Shown piece after piece: positions 52,853 to 61,524 of a DNA stretch of 64,000 nt (positions are counted from its first letter, which is position 1; the number at the start of each line of letters is the position of its first letter). The notes beneath the pieces are model-generated. The model worked only from the letters and a program-made list of their open reading frames with translations. It ran no database searches and had not been told where the DNA came from. The position numbers were made by a program, and so were the translations under genes. The stretch is from Leucobacter sp. PH1c (GTDB taxonomy: Bacteria; Actinomycetota; Actinomycetes; Actinomycetales; Microbacteriaceae): NCBI RefSeq assembly GCF_000633415.1, contig NZ_AYMV01000020.1, positions 141,814 through 205,813 on the forward strand, read 5' to 3'.

Positions 52853-54121
52853 GTGAGGACTTCGAGGGTATTCGTCGGACGGCTGGCCGGGCGCAGCGTG
52901 TTCGACCCCGTGGGCGACCGCATCGGGAAGGTGCGCGACGTGCTCGTCGTGTTCCGGGCCGCCGGCGCACCCCGCGTGGTCGGTCTGATCGTCGAGATCC
53001 CCGGGAAACGCCGAGTCTTCGTGCCGATCAGCCGGGTGACCTCGATCGGCTCGGGCCAGGTCATCACGACGGGGCTCATCAACGTGCGCCGCTTCGAGCA
53101 GCGTGGCGGCGAGACCCGCATGATCGCGGAGCTCATCGGGCGCGACGTGCAGATCGCCGCCGAGGCCGCCGGGGCTCCCCCGGTGACGGCGCGCATCGAG
53201 GACGCGGCCATCGAGCGCACCCGCTCGGGCGAGTGGCTCGTCTCCGAGGTGTTCGTGCGGCTGCCGAAGCCCGCGGCGCCGTTCAGCCGGGGCGACGCGA
53301 AGACCGTGCGCTGGTCCGAGATCCGGCTCCCGGCTGCGGGCGCGCAGTCCGCCGAGCTCCTCATCCAGACGATGGTCGATCTGAAGCCGGCGGATCTCGC
53401 CGAGGCGCTGCTCGAACTGCCCACGGCGCGCATGATCGAGGTCGTCGGCGAGCTTCCCGACGCCCGCGTGGCCGACGCGCTCGAGGAGATGAGCGAGCCG
53501 GATCAGCTCGCGCTGCTCGCGAACCTCCGCCCCGACCGCACCGCCGACGTGCTCGATCGCATGGAGCCGGACGATGCGGCCGACCTGATCTCCGCGCTGC
53601 CGACGGCGAAGGGCGAGGAGCTCCTCGATCTCATGGAGCCCGAGGAGGCCGAGGACGTGCGGCGTCTGCTCGAGTACGACGCGGACACCGCGGGCGGGCT
53701 CATGAGCCCCGCACCGATCGTGCTCTCCGCCGAGTCGAGCGTGGCCGAGGGGCTCGCGATGATCCGGCGCGCCGAGATTCCCCCGGCGATGGCCTCCGCC
53801 GTCTACGTAACGCACCCGCCGTACGAGACGCCGACGGGCGAGTACCTCGGGATGGCGCACTTCCAGCGCATGCTCCGCTTCCCGCCGCACGAGCGGCTCG
53901 TCGCGCTCGTCGACACCGAGATCGAACCCGTCACGGTGACCGCGAGCGCCGCCGAGGTGTCGCGCCGGCTCGCGAGCTACGACCTCGTCGCGCTCCCCGT
54001 CGTCGACGATCAGAGTCGGCTCGTTGGCGTCGTCACGGTCGACGACGTACTCGATCACCTCCTGCCCGACGACTGGCGGCACGCGGACGACGAGCCGCTC
54101 GCGCCGGGGGCCGAGCGATGA
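52853..54121 (+). CDS. MgtE-like cytoplasmic protein (PRC-barrel + MgtE_N + CBS), no membrane domain
   Basis: A 422-residue protein with a PRC-barrel-like N-terminus (FVGRLAGRSVFDPVGDRIGKVRDVLV), an MgtE N-domain of helical repeats (about 170-280: LKPADLAEALLELP... EPDDAADLISALP), and a pair of CBS domains (about 285-405: ADTAGGLMSPAPIVLSAE). The membrane channel part of MgtE is absent, so it cannot be a magnesium channel itself; it may be a magnesium or nucleotide sensor. GTG at 52853 lies six bases after TAGCGT (52841-52846). Its stop overlaps the DUF1003 gene (ATGA). Confidence 0.87.
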   Translation: MRTSRVFVGRLAGRSVFDPVGDRIGKVRDVLVVFRAAGAPRVVGLIVEIPGKRRVFVPISRVTSIGSGQVITTGLINVRRFEQRGGETRMIAELIGRDVQIAAEAAGAPPVTARIEDAAIERTRSGEWLVSEVFVRLPKPAAPFSRGDAKTVRWSEIRLPAAGAQSAELLIQTMVDLKPADLAEALLELPTARMIEVVGELPDARVADALEEMSEPDQLALLANLRPDRTADVLDRMEPDDAADLISALPTAKGEELLDLMEPEEAEDVRRLLEYDADTAGGLMSPAPIVLSAESSVAEGLAMIRRAEIPPAMASAVYVTHPPYETPTGEYLGMAHFQRMLRFPPHERLVALVDTEIEPVTVTASAAEVSRRLASYDLVALPVVDDQSRLVGVVTVDDVLDHLLPDDWRHADDEPLAPGAER

Positions 54122-54729
54122 GGCTGTTCGGGCGGGATCCGGGCCTCGACGCGCCCCGCCAGGCCGGGTCGCGCGCGCAGCGCTCGAGCACCGGCAGCGG
54201 TGCGCCGCGCGTGAGCGGGAACGAGCGCTTCGGCCGCTGGACCGAGAGCATCGCGCGCGGCATGGGCACGCCCTGGTTCCTGCTCATCCTCACCCTCTTC
54301 TGCATCGCCTGGCTCGCCTGGAACACGTTCGGCCCCGAGGGCGGCCGCTTCGACTCCGCGGCGCTCGGCTTCACCGCGCTCACGCTCATCCTCTCGCTGC
54401 AGGCCTCCTACGCCGCCCCGATGATCCTGCTCGCGCAGAACCGCCAGGACGACCGCGATCGCGTGCAGATCGAGCAGGATCGCCAGCGCGCCGAGCGCGC
54501 GCTCGCCGACACCGAGTTCCTCGCCCGCGAGGTCGTCGCCCTGCGCCTTGCGATGAAGGAGCTCCCGGATCGGGAGTTCCTGCGCGCCGAGCTGCGAGCG
54601 CTGCTCGCGGAACTCGATCGCGAGGACGCGGAGGACGCGGCAGCCGCGGCGGCGGCCGGGTCCGAAGCCGATGGGTCCGATGCCGACGGCCCCGCAGGCG
54701 ACGCCCCCGGCCCGGAGGCGCGCCCGTGA
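54118..54729 (+). CDS. DUF1003 membrane protein
   Basis: A 203-residue DUF1003 protein: a basic N-terminus, two membrane segments (about residues 49-70, PWFLLILTLFCIAWLAWNTF, and 80-105), the family motif SYAAPMILLAQNRQDDRDR (about 100-118) and a long charged helix (about 115-165), ending in an acidic Ala/Asp/Gly tail. Role unknown. ATG at 54118 overlaps the stop of the MgtE-like gene and its own stop overlaps the GTG of mrp (54726-54729), so the three genes form one tightly coupled operon. The same order is kept in many actinobacteria, as I remember. Confidence 0.88.
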   Translation: MRLFGRDPGLDAPRQAGSRAQRSSTGSGAPRVSGNERFGRWTESIARGMGTPWFLLILTLFCIAWLAWNTFGPEGGRFDSAALGFTALTLILSLQASYAAPMILLAQNRQDDRDRVQIEQDRQRAERALADTEFLAREVVALRLAMKELPDREFLRAELRALLAELDREDAEDAAAAAAAGSEADGSDADGPAGDAPGPEARP

Positions 54730-55916
54730 CCGCGGAGGCAGACGCCCTGACCGGCCCCCCGGCCGACGCGAGCGCGCCCGAGCGCGCCGTGTGGGCGGCG
54801 CTCGAGCGCGTGCGCGACCCCGAGATCCTGCGCCCCATCACCGAGCTCGGGATGGTGCGCGAGGTGCGCGTCGACAGTGACGGGGCGGCCGACGTCTCGA
54901 TCCTCCTCACGATCGCGGGCTGCCCCGCCGCACGCCGCATCGAGGCCGATACGCAGGCCGCCGCCGCGGGCGCGAGCGGAGTCACCGGCGCGACCGTCCA
55001 CGTGGGCGTCATGTCCCCCGCCGAGCGCCGCGCGTTCACCGAGCGCGTGCGCGGCCCCGGCGGCGCGCGGCCCGTGCAGTTCGGCCCGGACTCGCTCACC
55101 CGTGTGATCGCCGTGACGAGCGGCAAGGGCGGTGTGGGCAAGTCCTCGCTCACCGCCGGCCTCGCGGTGGCGCTCGCGGCGCAGGGCCTCGCGGTCGGCC
55201 TCATCGACGCCGACGTGTTCGGGTTCTCGATCCCCGGCATCCTGGGCCTCAGCCGGGACGGCCGCGTCGAGCAGCCCACGCGCGTCGACGACATGATCCT
55301 TCCCCCCGTCGCCCACGGCGTGAAGGTCATCTCGATCGGCATGTTCCTCGGAGATGCGGATCCGCGCACGACCGCCGTGTCGTGGCGCGGCCCCATGCTG
55401 CACCGCACGATCGAGCAGTTCCTGCGCGACGTCTGGTTCGGCGACCTCGACGTGCTCCTCCTCGACCTGCCTCCCGGCACGGGCGACATCGCGATCAGCG
55501 TGGGGCAGCTGCTCCCCCACGCCGAGGTGCTCGTCGTGACGACCCCGCAGGAGGCGGCGGCCGACGTCGCAGTGCGGAGCGCGCTCGTGGCCAGGCAGAC
55601 CGGCCAGCGCGTGATCGGCGTGGTGGAGAACATGGCGGGGCTCGTGCAGCCGGACGGCAGCGTGATCGACGTCTTCGGCTCCGGCGGCGGCACCCTCGTC
55701 GCCGAGCGGTTGAGCGACGACGAGCACGGCGCGGTGCCGCTGCTCGGGAGCGTCCCCCTCAGCCCCGCGTTTCGCGCGGGCGGCGACGCGGGCGATCCGG
55801 CGGTGCTCGCGGATCCGGCGGATCCGGCGGCCGCCCAGGTCATCGCGGTCGCACGTGCGATCGCGGCGCGGGGCCGCGGCCTCGCCGGCCGCTCGCTCGG
55901 CCTGAGCGTTGGCTAG
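54726..55916 (+). CDS. mrp: Mrp/NBP35-family ATP-binding protein (Fe-S carrier type)
   Basis: A 396-residue deviant-Walker P-loop ATPase thought to handle Fe-S cluster transfer. An N-terminal DUF59/MIP18 domain (about residues 20-95: PEILRPITELGMV... GCPAARRIEAD) is followed by the SGKGGVGKSS loop (about 136), switch IDADVFGFSIPG (about 165) and DLPPGTGDIAIS (about 248). The CxxC cluster ligand pair of classical Mrp is not seen. GTG at 54726 overlaps the DUF1003 stop. The C-terminus has ADPADPA repeats. Confidence 0.9.
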   Translation: MTAEADALTGPPADASAPERAVWAALERVRDPEILRPITELGMVREVRVDSDGAADVSILLTIAGCPAARRIEADTQAAAAGASGVTGATVHVGVMSPAERRAFTERVRGPGGARPVQFGPDSLTRVIAVTSGKGGVGKSSLTAGLAVALAAQGLAVGLIDADVFGFSIPGILGLSRDGRVEQPTRVDDMILPPVAHGVKVISIGMFLGDADPRTTAVSWRGPMLHRTIEQFLRDVWFGDLDVLLLDLPPGTGDIAISVGQLLPHAEVLVVTTPQEAAADVAVRSALVARQTGQRVIGVVENMAGLVQPDGSVIDVFGSGGGTLVAERLSDDEHGAVPLLGSVPLSPAFRAGGDAGDPAVLADPADPAAAQVIAVARAIAARGRGLAGRSLGLSVG

Positions 55917-55954
55917 GCGCGGGGCGACGGCGGAACGCCGGGCCCGGCTCGGCG

Positions 55955-57763
55955 TCAGACGCTGACGAGGCTGTCGCGCACGGGGCGCGGGCGACCGAAC
56001 AGGTAGCCCTGGAATGCATCGACGCCGATCTCGCGGAGCTTCTCGAACTGCTCCTCGGTCTCGACGCCCTCCGCGACGATCTGGAGCTTGAAGGTGCGGC
56101 CGAGCCAGACGATCGTCTGCGCGATCGCGGCGGCCTGCACGTCGTCCACCACCGAGGACACGAATGAGCGGTCGATCTTCAGCTGCTGCACCGGGAGCTG
56201 CTGCAGGTAGCTCAGCGAGGAGTAGCCCGTACCGAAGTCGTCGAGCGAGGACTGCACGCCCTGGGTGCGGAGCACCGCGAGCATCCCGACCGTGCGCTCG
56301 AGATCGGTGTGGAGCACGCTCTCCGTGAGCTCGAGGGTGAGGCGGCCGGGCGGCACACCGTGCCGCTTGATCGCCTCCCGCACGCGATCCGCGAAGCCGT
56401 CGACGCGGAGCTGCCGCTCGCTCAGGTTCACGGAGAAGGTGAGACCATCGCGGGCGGGGTCGCTGCTCCAGCGGGCGAGCGTGCGGCACGCCTCCTCGAG
56501 CACCCAGTCGCCGATCTCAACGATCACCCCCGTCTGCTCGGCGAGGGGGATGAACTCATCGGGCGCGACGGTGCCGAGCTCGCTGCTGAACCAGCGGATC
56601 AGGCCTTCCTCGCCGATGACCCGGCGGTCCCGGTCGACGATGGGCTGCGCGAAGAGCTGCAGCTCGCCCTTCTCGATCCCGCGGTGCAGCTCCGAGATGA
56701 GCCGCACCCGGTCGCGCGCCTCGTGCAGCATCCGCTGCTGGAACTGCCTGAGCCGGTGCGGGCCGCCCTCGCGCCGCGCGCGCTTCCGCGCGATCTCAGA
56801 GCACTTCACGACCTCGTGCGGGTCGTCGGTCACGATGAACTCGTTGGCGGAGCAGCCGCTCGCCTCCTCCTGCTCGCTCCCCGCGCCAGCGTCGGCGCCG
56901 ATCCAGAGCACGTAGCCCACGCTCGCGGAGACGTCGATCACGACGCCGGAGCCGAGTTCGAGCGGCCCCGAGAGCGTCTCGAGCATCCGGCGGATCAGCG
57001 CGAGGCAGGCGCTCTCCGCCTCGCGGCAGTCCGCGCCGAGGTTCGGGAGCAGCACGCCGAAGGTGTTCGAGCCGATCCGGCCCACGTGCGCGCGCTCGCC
57101 CTCGATGGCGTGGAGGCGCTTCGACGCCTCGAGCAGCAGCCGGTCCCCGGCCTCGAAGCCAAAGGCGTCGTTGACGACCGACAGCTCGTCGACGCTGATC
57201 GACACGAACGCGTTGAAGTCTTTCCCTGAGCCGGACTCGACGGCGGTGGAGATGGTGCGGAGCATCGACTCGCGGTTCACGAGCCCCGTGACCGAGTCCG
57301 TGTACGCGAGGCGGCGCACCTGCTCCTCAGCGAGGTGACGGGCGGTCTCCTCCGTGCGGATGGCGACGTAGCGCGCGGGCTTCCCCTGCTCGTCGAGCAG
57401 CGGGATGATCGTCGTGTCGACCCAGTACTCCGAGCCGTCCTTCGCGCGGTTGCAGATCTCGTTCTTCCAGACCTCGCCGCGCCCGATGGTGCGCCACATC
57501 TCCTTGAAGAACTCTTTCGAGTGACGCCCGGAGCTCACGATGCGGTGGGTCTGCCCGAGCAGTTCCTCGCGCGAGTAGCGGGAGATCTCGCAGAAGCGAT
57601 CGTTCACGTGCGTGATGATCCCGCGGCGGTCCGTGATCGCGATGATCGAGGTGGTGTCGAGCGCGTACATCAGCTCGTCGAGCACCTGCCGGGGCGCGAT
57701 CTGGGCCGCCTGCAGTGGCCTGGCCCAGTCGCGGGACTCCCCCGCGCCGGCGAGGGAGGTCAT
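55955..57763 (-). CDS. PAS-GGDEF-EAL protein, probable c-di-GMP phosphodiesterase
   Basis: A 602-residue signalling protein: PAS domain with PAC (about 30-145, ITDRRGIITHVNDRFCEISRYSREELLG), a GGDEF-like domain (about 160-310) and an EAL domain (about 345-595). The GGDEF signature is lost (RIGSNTFGVLL), so it cannot make c-di-GMP. The EAL motif reads EGLIRW, and DDFGTGYSS is intact, so the phosphodiesterase half is probably active and controlled by the PAS sensor. No membrane segment. The ATG at 57763 has a weak ribosome site and lies 17 bp after tatB, suggesting read-through from it. Confidence 0.86.
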   Translation of the reverse strand: MTSLAGAGESRDWARPLQAAQIAPRQVLDELMYALDTTSIIAITDRRGIITHVNDRFCEISRYSREELLGQTHRIVSSGRHSKEFFKEMWRTIGRGEVWKNEICNRAKDGSEYWVDTTIIPLLDEQGKPARYVAIRTEETARHLAEEQVRRLAYTDSVTGLVNRESMLRTISTAVESGSGKDFNAFVSISVDELSVVNDAFGFEAGDRLLLEASKRLHAIEGERAHVGRIGSNTFGVLLPNLGADCREAESACLALIRRMLETLSGPLELGSGVVIDVSASVGYVLWIGADAGAGSEQEEASGCSANEFIVTDDPHEVVKCSEIARKRARREGGPHRLRQFQQRMLHEARDRVRLISELHRGIEKGELQLFAQPIVDRDRRVIGEEGLIRWFSSELGTVAPDEFIPLAEQTGVIVEIGDWVLEEACRTLARWSSDPARDGLTFSVNLSERQLRVDGFADRVREAIKRHGVPPGRLTLELTESVLHTDLERTVGMLAVLRTQGVQSSLDDFGTGYSSLSYLQQLPVQQLKIDRSFVSSVVDDVQAAAIAQTIVWLGRTFKLQIVAEGVETEEQFEKLREIGVDAFQGYLFGRPRPVRDSLVSV

Positions 57764-57779
57764 ACGCAACCGTCGTTCG

Positions 57780-58154
57780 TCATGTTGCCTCCTCGTCGAA
57801 GAATATGCCGCCCTCCGGGGGCTCCGCAATAGGTGCTGCGGCGGCGCGCTTCGCGGCGGCCTCGTCGACTCGGGCGCGGCGGGCGGCGACGCGGGCCTCC
57901 CGCTCGTCCTCGACGAGCGCATCGCGGATGATGCGACGCGGATCGTACTGCCTCGGGTCGAGCTGCTTCCAGTCGACCTCGTCGAACTCCGGACCCATCT
58001 CGTCGCGCAGACGATCCTTCGCCCCATCAGCCATTCGCTTGATGTTGCGCACCAGGTCGCCGAGCTTCTTCGCGTACATCGGCAAACGGTCGGGCCCCAC
58101 CACGAAGAGTGCGATCACCAAGATCACCAGCATCTTCTCGAACGTGAGTCCCAT
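57780..58154 (-). CDS. tatB: Sec-independent protein translocase subunit TatB
   Basis: A 124-residue TatB: N-terminal membrane helix (about residues 5-20, FEKMLVILVIALFVVGP) with the family LTFEKMLVILVIALFVVGPDRLP-type turn, an amphipathic helix (YAKKLGDLVRNIKRMADG) and a charged tail (DPRQYDPRRIIRDAL). It receives twin-arginine precursors at the TatABC complex. ATG at 58154 follows AGAGG; a TACGAT box lies eight bases upstream. It stands in a neighbourhood (O-methyltransferase, tatB, mrp, MgtE-like) like that around mycobacterial sigE, although no sigE is present here. Confidence 0.9.
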   Translation of the reverse strand: MGLTFEKMLVILVIALFVVGPDRLPMYAKKLGDLVRNIKRMADGAKDRLRDEMGPEFDEVDWKQLDPRQYDPRRIIRDALVEDEREARVAARRARVDEAAAKRAAAAPIAEPPEGGIFFDEEAT

Positions 58155-58345
58155 AAGCCTCTATCGTAGCGCGCATTCCCCCTGCGGCACGGTGGCCCCA
58201 CCGCCGCGCGCGCAGGAAAAGCGCCGCCGAGCGCGTGGGACACCGCCGCGGGCCGCAGGTGGCTCTACGCTAGGGGGAGCGCGCGAGCGGAGCCCGGGGA
58301 GATGCGCTCTCCCGGGGCCGGCGCGCAAAACTTTCGGAGGGAAAC

Positions 58346-58978
58346 GTGAGCAAGCTCGAACGCAACTGGCAGTACGCCGAACAGTACCCGGGGGAAACCG
58401 ACGCGCTCGTCCGGGCACGGCGCCTGTCCCTCGAGCTCGGGATCGAGCCCGTGAGCCGCTCCATCGGCGCGCAGCTCTCGGGGCTCGCCGTCCTCACGCG
58501 GGCGCAGGCCATCTGCGAGGTGGGCACGGGCGTCGGCGTGAGCGGGCTCTCCCTGCTCCGCCACGCGCACGAGGCAACGCTCACCACCATCGAGATCGAG
58601 CCCGAGCACCTGCGCGAGGCGCGCACGATGTTCGCCGACGCCGGGATTCCGGCCGCGCGGCTCCGCGCGATCGAGGGCGACGCGCGCCACGTGATGCCCC
58701 GGCTGAACCTGGACTCCTACGATCTGGTGCTGCTCGACGCGGATCCGGCCCAGCTGCTCGAGCACTTCGAGTACGCGCTCGGGATCGTGCGGCAGGGCGG
58801 CTGCATCATCGTGCCCGGCGCGTTCGCGCACGGCCGGGTTCCGGATCCCGCGGCCCGCGACGCCGAGACGCAGGCGGTGCGCGACCTGCTGACGCTCGTG
58901 GCCGAGTCGCCGGCGATCGCGCCGATGCTCTCCCCCGAGGGCGACGGTCTCCTCACGCTCGTGCGCCTCGACGGCTGA
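58346..58978 (+). CDS. O-methyltransferase (class I, SAM-dependent)
   Basis: A 210-residue methyltransferase of the caffeoyl-CoA/catechol O-methyltransferase family. The SAM site is in CEVGTGVGVSGLSLL (about residues 57-71) and the following TIEIEPEHLREA (about 83). The acidic VLLDADPAQLLEHF (about 129-142) supplies the metal-binding Asp of the group. It is the actinobacterial form found next to tatB/mrp. Substrate unknown. GTG at 58346 follows GGAGGGAAAC, and a TACGCT box (58266-58271) implies a leader of about 70 nt. A hairpin terminator follows. Confidence 0.86.
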   Translation: MSKLERNWQYAEQYPGETDALVRARRLSLELGIEPVSRSIGAQLSGLAVLTRAQAICEVGTGVGVSGLSLLRHAHEATLTTIEIEPEHLREARTMFADAGIPAARLRAIEGDARHVMPRLNLDSYDLVLLDADPAQLLEHFEYALGIVRQGGCIIVPGAFAHGRVPDPAARDAETQAVRDLLTLVAESPAIAPMLSPEGDGLLTLVRLDG

Positions 58979-58990
58979 GCGCGTTCACCG

Positions 58991-59031
58991 CGCGCGCAGC
59001 GGGCTCGGCCGATTCGGCCGGGCCCGCTGCG
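58991..59031. terminator. Strong hairpin terminator after O-methyltransferase
   Basis: A 12-bp stem (58991-59002 with 59020-59031) extends, after a T/G mismatch, into a 6-bp inner stem (59004-59009 with 59013-59018) with a three-base loop. It is followed by TTT and separates the convergent O-methyltransferase and phosphodiesterase genes. Confidence 0.85.
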
Positions 59032-59082
59032 CGTTTCGGCGGGGCGACGCGTTCGCGCCGCCGCCCCGCCGAACGGTCACCG

Positions 59083-61218
59083 CTAGCCGAGCGGGCCCGC
59101 GTCCGAGGCGCCGCGGCGGGAACGCACGGCGAGCAGCACGCCGCCGCCGAGGAGAGCTGCGGCAACCGCGCCGCCGACGATGAGGCCGGGCGCGGCCCCG
59201 CCGGTCATCGCGAGCTCGCCGGTCGGCCGCTTCGCTCCGTCCGGAGTGCCGGGCTGCGCGCCTGAGCCGGAGCCGGAGCCGGAATCGGAGCCGGGCCCGG
59301 TTCCCGGGTTCGTGCCGGGGTCCGTACCGGGATCGGTTCCCGGATCGGTTCCGGGGTCCGTGCCCGGATCCGTGCCCGGATCGGTTCCGGGGTCCGTTCC
59401 GGGGTCGACCGCCGCGACCGCGAGCGGCTGCGACAGTTCGCTCCCGTCCGCGCGCACCGCGACGAGCAGGTGCTCCCCCGCCTCGGTCGTCGCGGGGACC
59501 ACGAGCTCCGCGCTCAGCGCACCCGCACCGTCTGCGACGGCGGAGCCGAGCTGCTGCGGCGTCGAGCGCAGCTCGAAGCGGACGTCTTCACCCGCGGCGA
59601 AACCGGTGCCGGAGACCGTCACGCTCTCGCCCGCGGTCACCCGCGCGGCCGAGATCGAGAACTCGGCCGGAGCGACGGGCGCCTCCGGCTGCCCGAAGCG
59701 CACCTGATCGACCGCCCAGAAGGCGCTGTTGTTGCCCGAGTAGGAGAACTGCAGGCTGAGCGTCTTCGGGAGCGCGCCGCGCTCATCACGCGGCAGCTCG
59801 ATCGTGTGGCGCTCGACCGCGTTCACGGGGTTCGCGCGCGTGCCATCGGCCGGGTAGTCGAGCAGCTTCTGGCGCGGCAGGCCCGAGGCCTCGTCGAACA
59901 CCACCCAGACGCTCGCGCCCTGCGGTCCGTCGACGGCGTAGTCGGAGACGAAGGAGACCTCGGCCGTGGCCGCCCCGTTCAGCTCGTAGGCGGGGGTGCT
60001 GAGGGTCGAGTCGAACATCGAGCCGCCCCGGGGCGACACGTCGGCCCACTCGTCGGAATCGGCCACCGCGAACACGTCGCGCGAGCGCACGTTGTTCTCG
60101 CGGTGCTGGCCGAGCTCCACGTTCGAGAAGAAGTCGTCCGTCATGAAGGTCCAGCCGCGGAACTCGGGGGCACCCCCGGAGGGCATCCGCGAGTTGTCGA
60201 CCTCCCAGCCCTCGGGCGCCACGTCGGTCCACCCGAGCAGCTGCCCGGGCCCCTGCTCCTGCGCCGCGACGCGGAGCTGCGGGCGCAGCGTGTCGAAATC
60301 GTCGGGCACGAGGTCGGAGACCGCGGCGCCGTCGAGGTCCCAGCTCGCGTCGCGGGCGATCCCGGTGTGTGCAAGGACGGTGGGCGCGATGTCCGAGATC
60401 TTCACGTCGTGACGCACCGAGCCCGGCGCGAACTCGCCGCCCTGCGCGATCACGTGGGTCTTGCGCTCGAGCTTCGTCGAGCCGCCGTGCCCACCGCTCG
60501 GCGTGTGGCCGTGGTCGGAGGTGAGCATGATCAGCCAGTCCTCCGAAGCGTAGCCCGGCCGGGCCTGCACGGCGGCAATCATCTCGCCGATCTGCCGGTC
60601 CGCCACGACGAGCGCGTCCCGGTACGCCTGCGAGCTCGAACCGGAATTGTGCCCGGCGCCGTCGACCTCGTCGAGGTGCACGAACACGTCGTCGGTGCCG
60701 GGGGCGGCGAGCTGCGCGACGGCGCGCGCGGTCGTGTCGGCATCGCCCGCGCCCTTGAGGCGCGTGTCGACGGCCGCGCCGAACACGGTGGAGGAGATCG
60801 GCCCCCAGGTGCCGATCGCCGCGGTACCGCGCTCGGGCTGCGCGGCCTCGATCCGCGTGAGGTAGTCGGGGAACTCGTCGTAGCGCGGCGCGGTGAAGTT
60901 GTTGTCGACCACGTTGTGCTTGTCGGGCCACACGCCCGTGGCGATCGTCGACCAGCCCGCGCCGGACACGGTCGGTGCCATCGGGTTGCCCGGCAGGTTG
61001 CTCGCGGCAGTCAGGCCGCCCGCCTGCAGGGCGCGCACGTTCGGCAGCTCGGTCTCGGCCATGACGTCGAATGCTGCGCCGTCGACGCCGATCACGAGCG
61101 TCTTCGGCACGGACCCCTCGGCGGGGGCGGCGAGCGCGGCGGGGGCGACGCCCGCGCAGACTCCGGTGACGCCGAGCGCGATCGCCCCGATCGACGCCGC
61201 AATGGTGTGTTTCCTCAC
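59083..61218 (-). CDS. Cell-surface alkaline-phosphatase-superfamily phosphodiesterase
   Basis: A 711-residue exported enzyme of the nucleotide pyrophosphatase/phosphodiesterase type. A signal peptide (about 1-30, IGAIALGVTGVCAGVAPAALA) is followed by metal-binding motifs GVDGAAFD (about 46), the nucleophile region near SGAGWST, DEVDGAGHN (about 190) and TSDHGHTPSGGHGG (about 235), then beta-sandwich domains (about 330-590). Nine DPGT units and a Ser/Gly stretch lead to LAMTGG, a hydrophobic segment and RSRRG tail, resembling a LAxTG sortase signal. The GTG at 61218 follows GGAG; a TTG fifteen bases earlier is possible. Confidence 0.87.
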   Translation of the reverse strand: MRKHTIAASIGAIALGVTGVCAGVAPAALAAPAEGSVPKTLVIGVDGAAFDVMAETELPNVRALQAGGLTAASNLPGNPMAPTVSGAGWSTIATGVWPDKHNVVDNNFTAPRYDEFPDYLTRIEAAQPERGTAAIGTWGPISSTVFGAAVDTRLKGAGDADTTARAVAQLAAPGTDDVFVHLDEVDGAGHNSGSSSQAYRDALVVADRQIGEMIAAVQARPGYASEDWLIMLTSDHGHTPSGGHGGSTKLERKTHVIAQGGEFAPGSVRHDVKISDIAPTVLAHTGIARDASWDLDGAAVSDLVPDDFDTLRPQLRVAAQEQGPGQLLGWTDVAPEGWEVDNSRMPSGGAPEFRGWTFMTDDFFSNVELGQHRENNVRSRDVFAVADSDEWADVSPRGGSMFDSTLSTPAYELNGAATAEVSFVSDYAVDGPQGASVWVVFDEASGLPRQKLLDYPADGTRANPVNAVERHTIELPRDERGALPKTLSLQFSYSGNNSAFWAVDQVRFGQPEAPVAPAEFSISAARVTAGESVTVSGTGFAAGEDVRFELRSTPQQLGSAVADGAGALSAELVVPATTEAGEHLLVAVRADGSELSQPLAVAAVDPGTDPGTDPGTDPGTDPGTDPGTDPGTDPGTNPGTGPGSDSGSGSGSGAQPGTPDGAKRPTGELAMTGGAAPGLIVGGAVAAALLGGGVLLAVRSRRGASDAGPLG
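59300..59407. repeat. Nine 12-bp tandem units encoding DPGT/NPGT repeats
   Basis: Nine units of 12 bp inside the phosphodiesterase gene encode the tetrapeptide PGTD (one PGTN). The DNA units vary at silent sites (for example GTTCCGGGGTCC and GTGCCCGGATCC), so the repeat is kept at protein level, as a spacer between the enzyme and the wall anchor. Confidence 0.9.
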
Positions 61219-61458
61219 AGTGACTCGCTCCAAGATGTCTTGAGAAGTAGGGAACGGTCGCGGCCTCCCGGGCCGCGCCGGGATCCAGTCTGTGGGGACG
61301 ATCGCGGCGCGTCAGGGACACGCACGGTCGTCACGGAAGCTTCCTCGCCGGGTCACCCGGCGTTCAGTTGTCCACACAACTCGCTGGCGACGCGCCTCGC
61401 GGCGCCACGCTTGGCGGACGGCGGTGCTGCGAGGTCGCGGCCTCGCCGGAACACGCAA
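61219..61458. other. Non-coding region upstream of surface phosphodiesterase
   Basis: The gap between the phosphodiesterase start (61218) and the DUF3117 stop (61525), about 300 bp with the terminator, holds no gene that I can support. It contains AGTTGTCCACACAACT (61366-61381), a 6-bp stem around CCAC that includes TTGTCCACA (61368-61376), identical to the actinobacterial DnaA-box form. I see no clear -35/-10 pair for the phosphodiesterase. Confidence 0.5.
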
Positions 61459-61493
61459 CAGGCCCCGCCCCTCATGCAGAGGGGCGGGGCCTG
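61459..61493 (-). terminator. Hairpin terminator after DUF3117 gene
   Basis: A perfect 15-bp stem (61459-61473 with 61479-61493) with a 5-base loop lies 32 bp downstream of the DUF3117 stop on the minus strand. Confidence 0.85.
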
Positions 61494-61524
61494 AGCAGCG
61501 CGTCGAACGCGCTCGTCGGCGTGA

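Noticed and set aside
55955..57763. Active diguanylate cyclase
   Set aside because: The GGDEF signature is replaced by GSNTF in the active-site hairpin; only the EAL half keeps its key residues.
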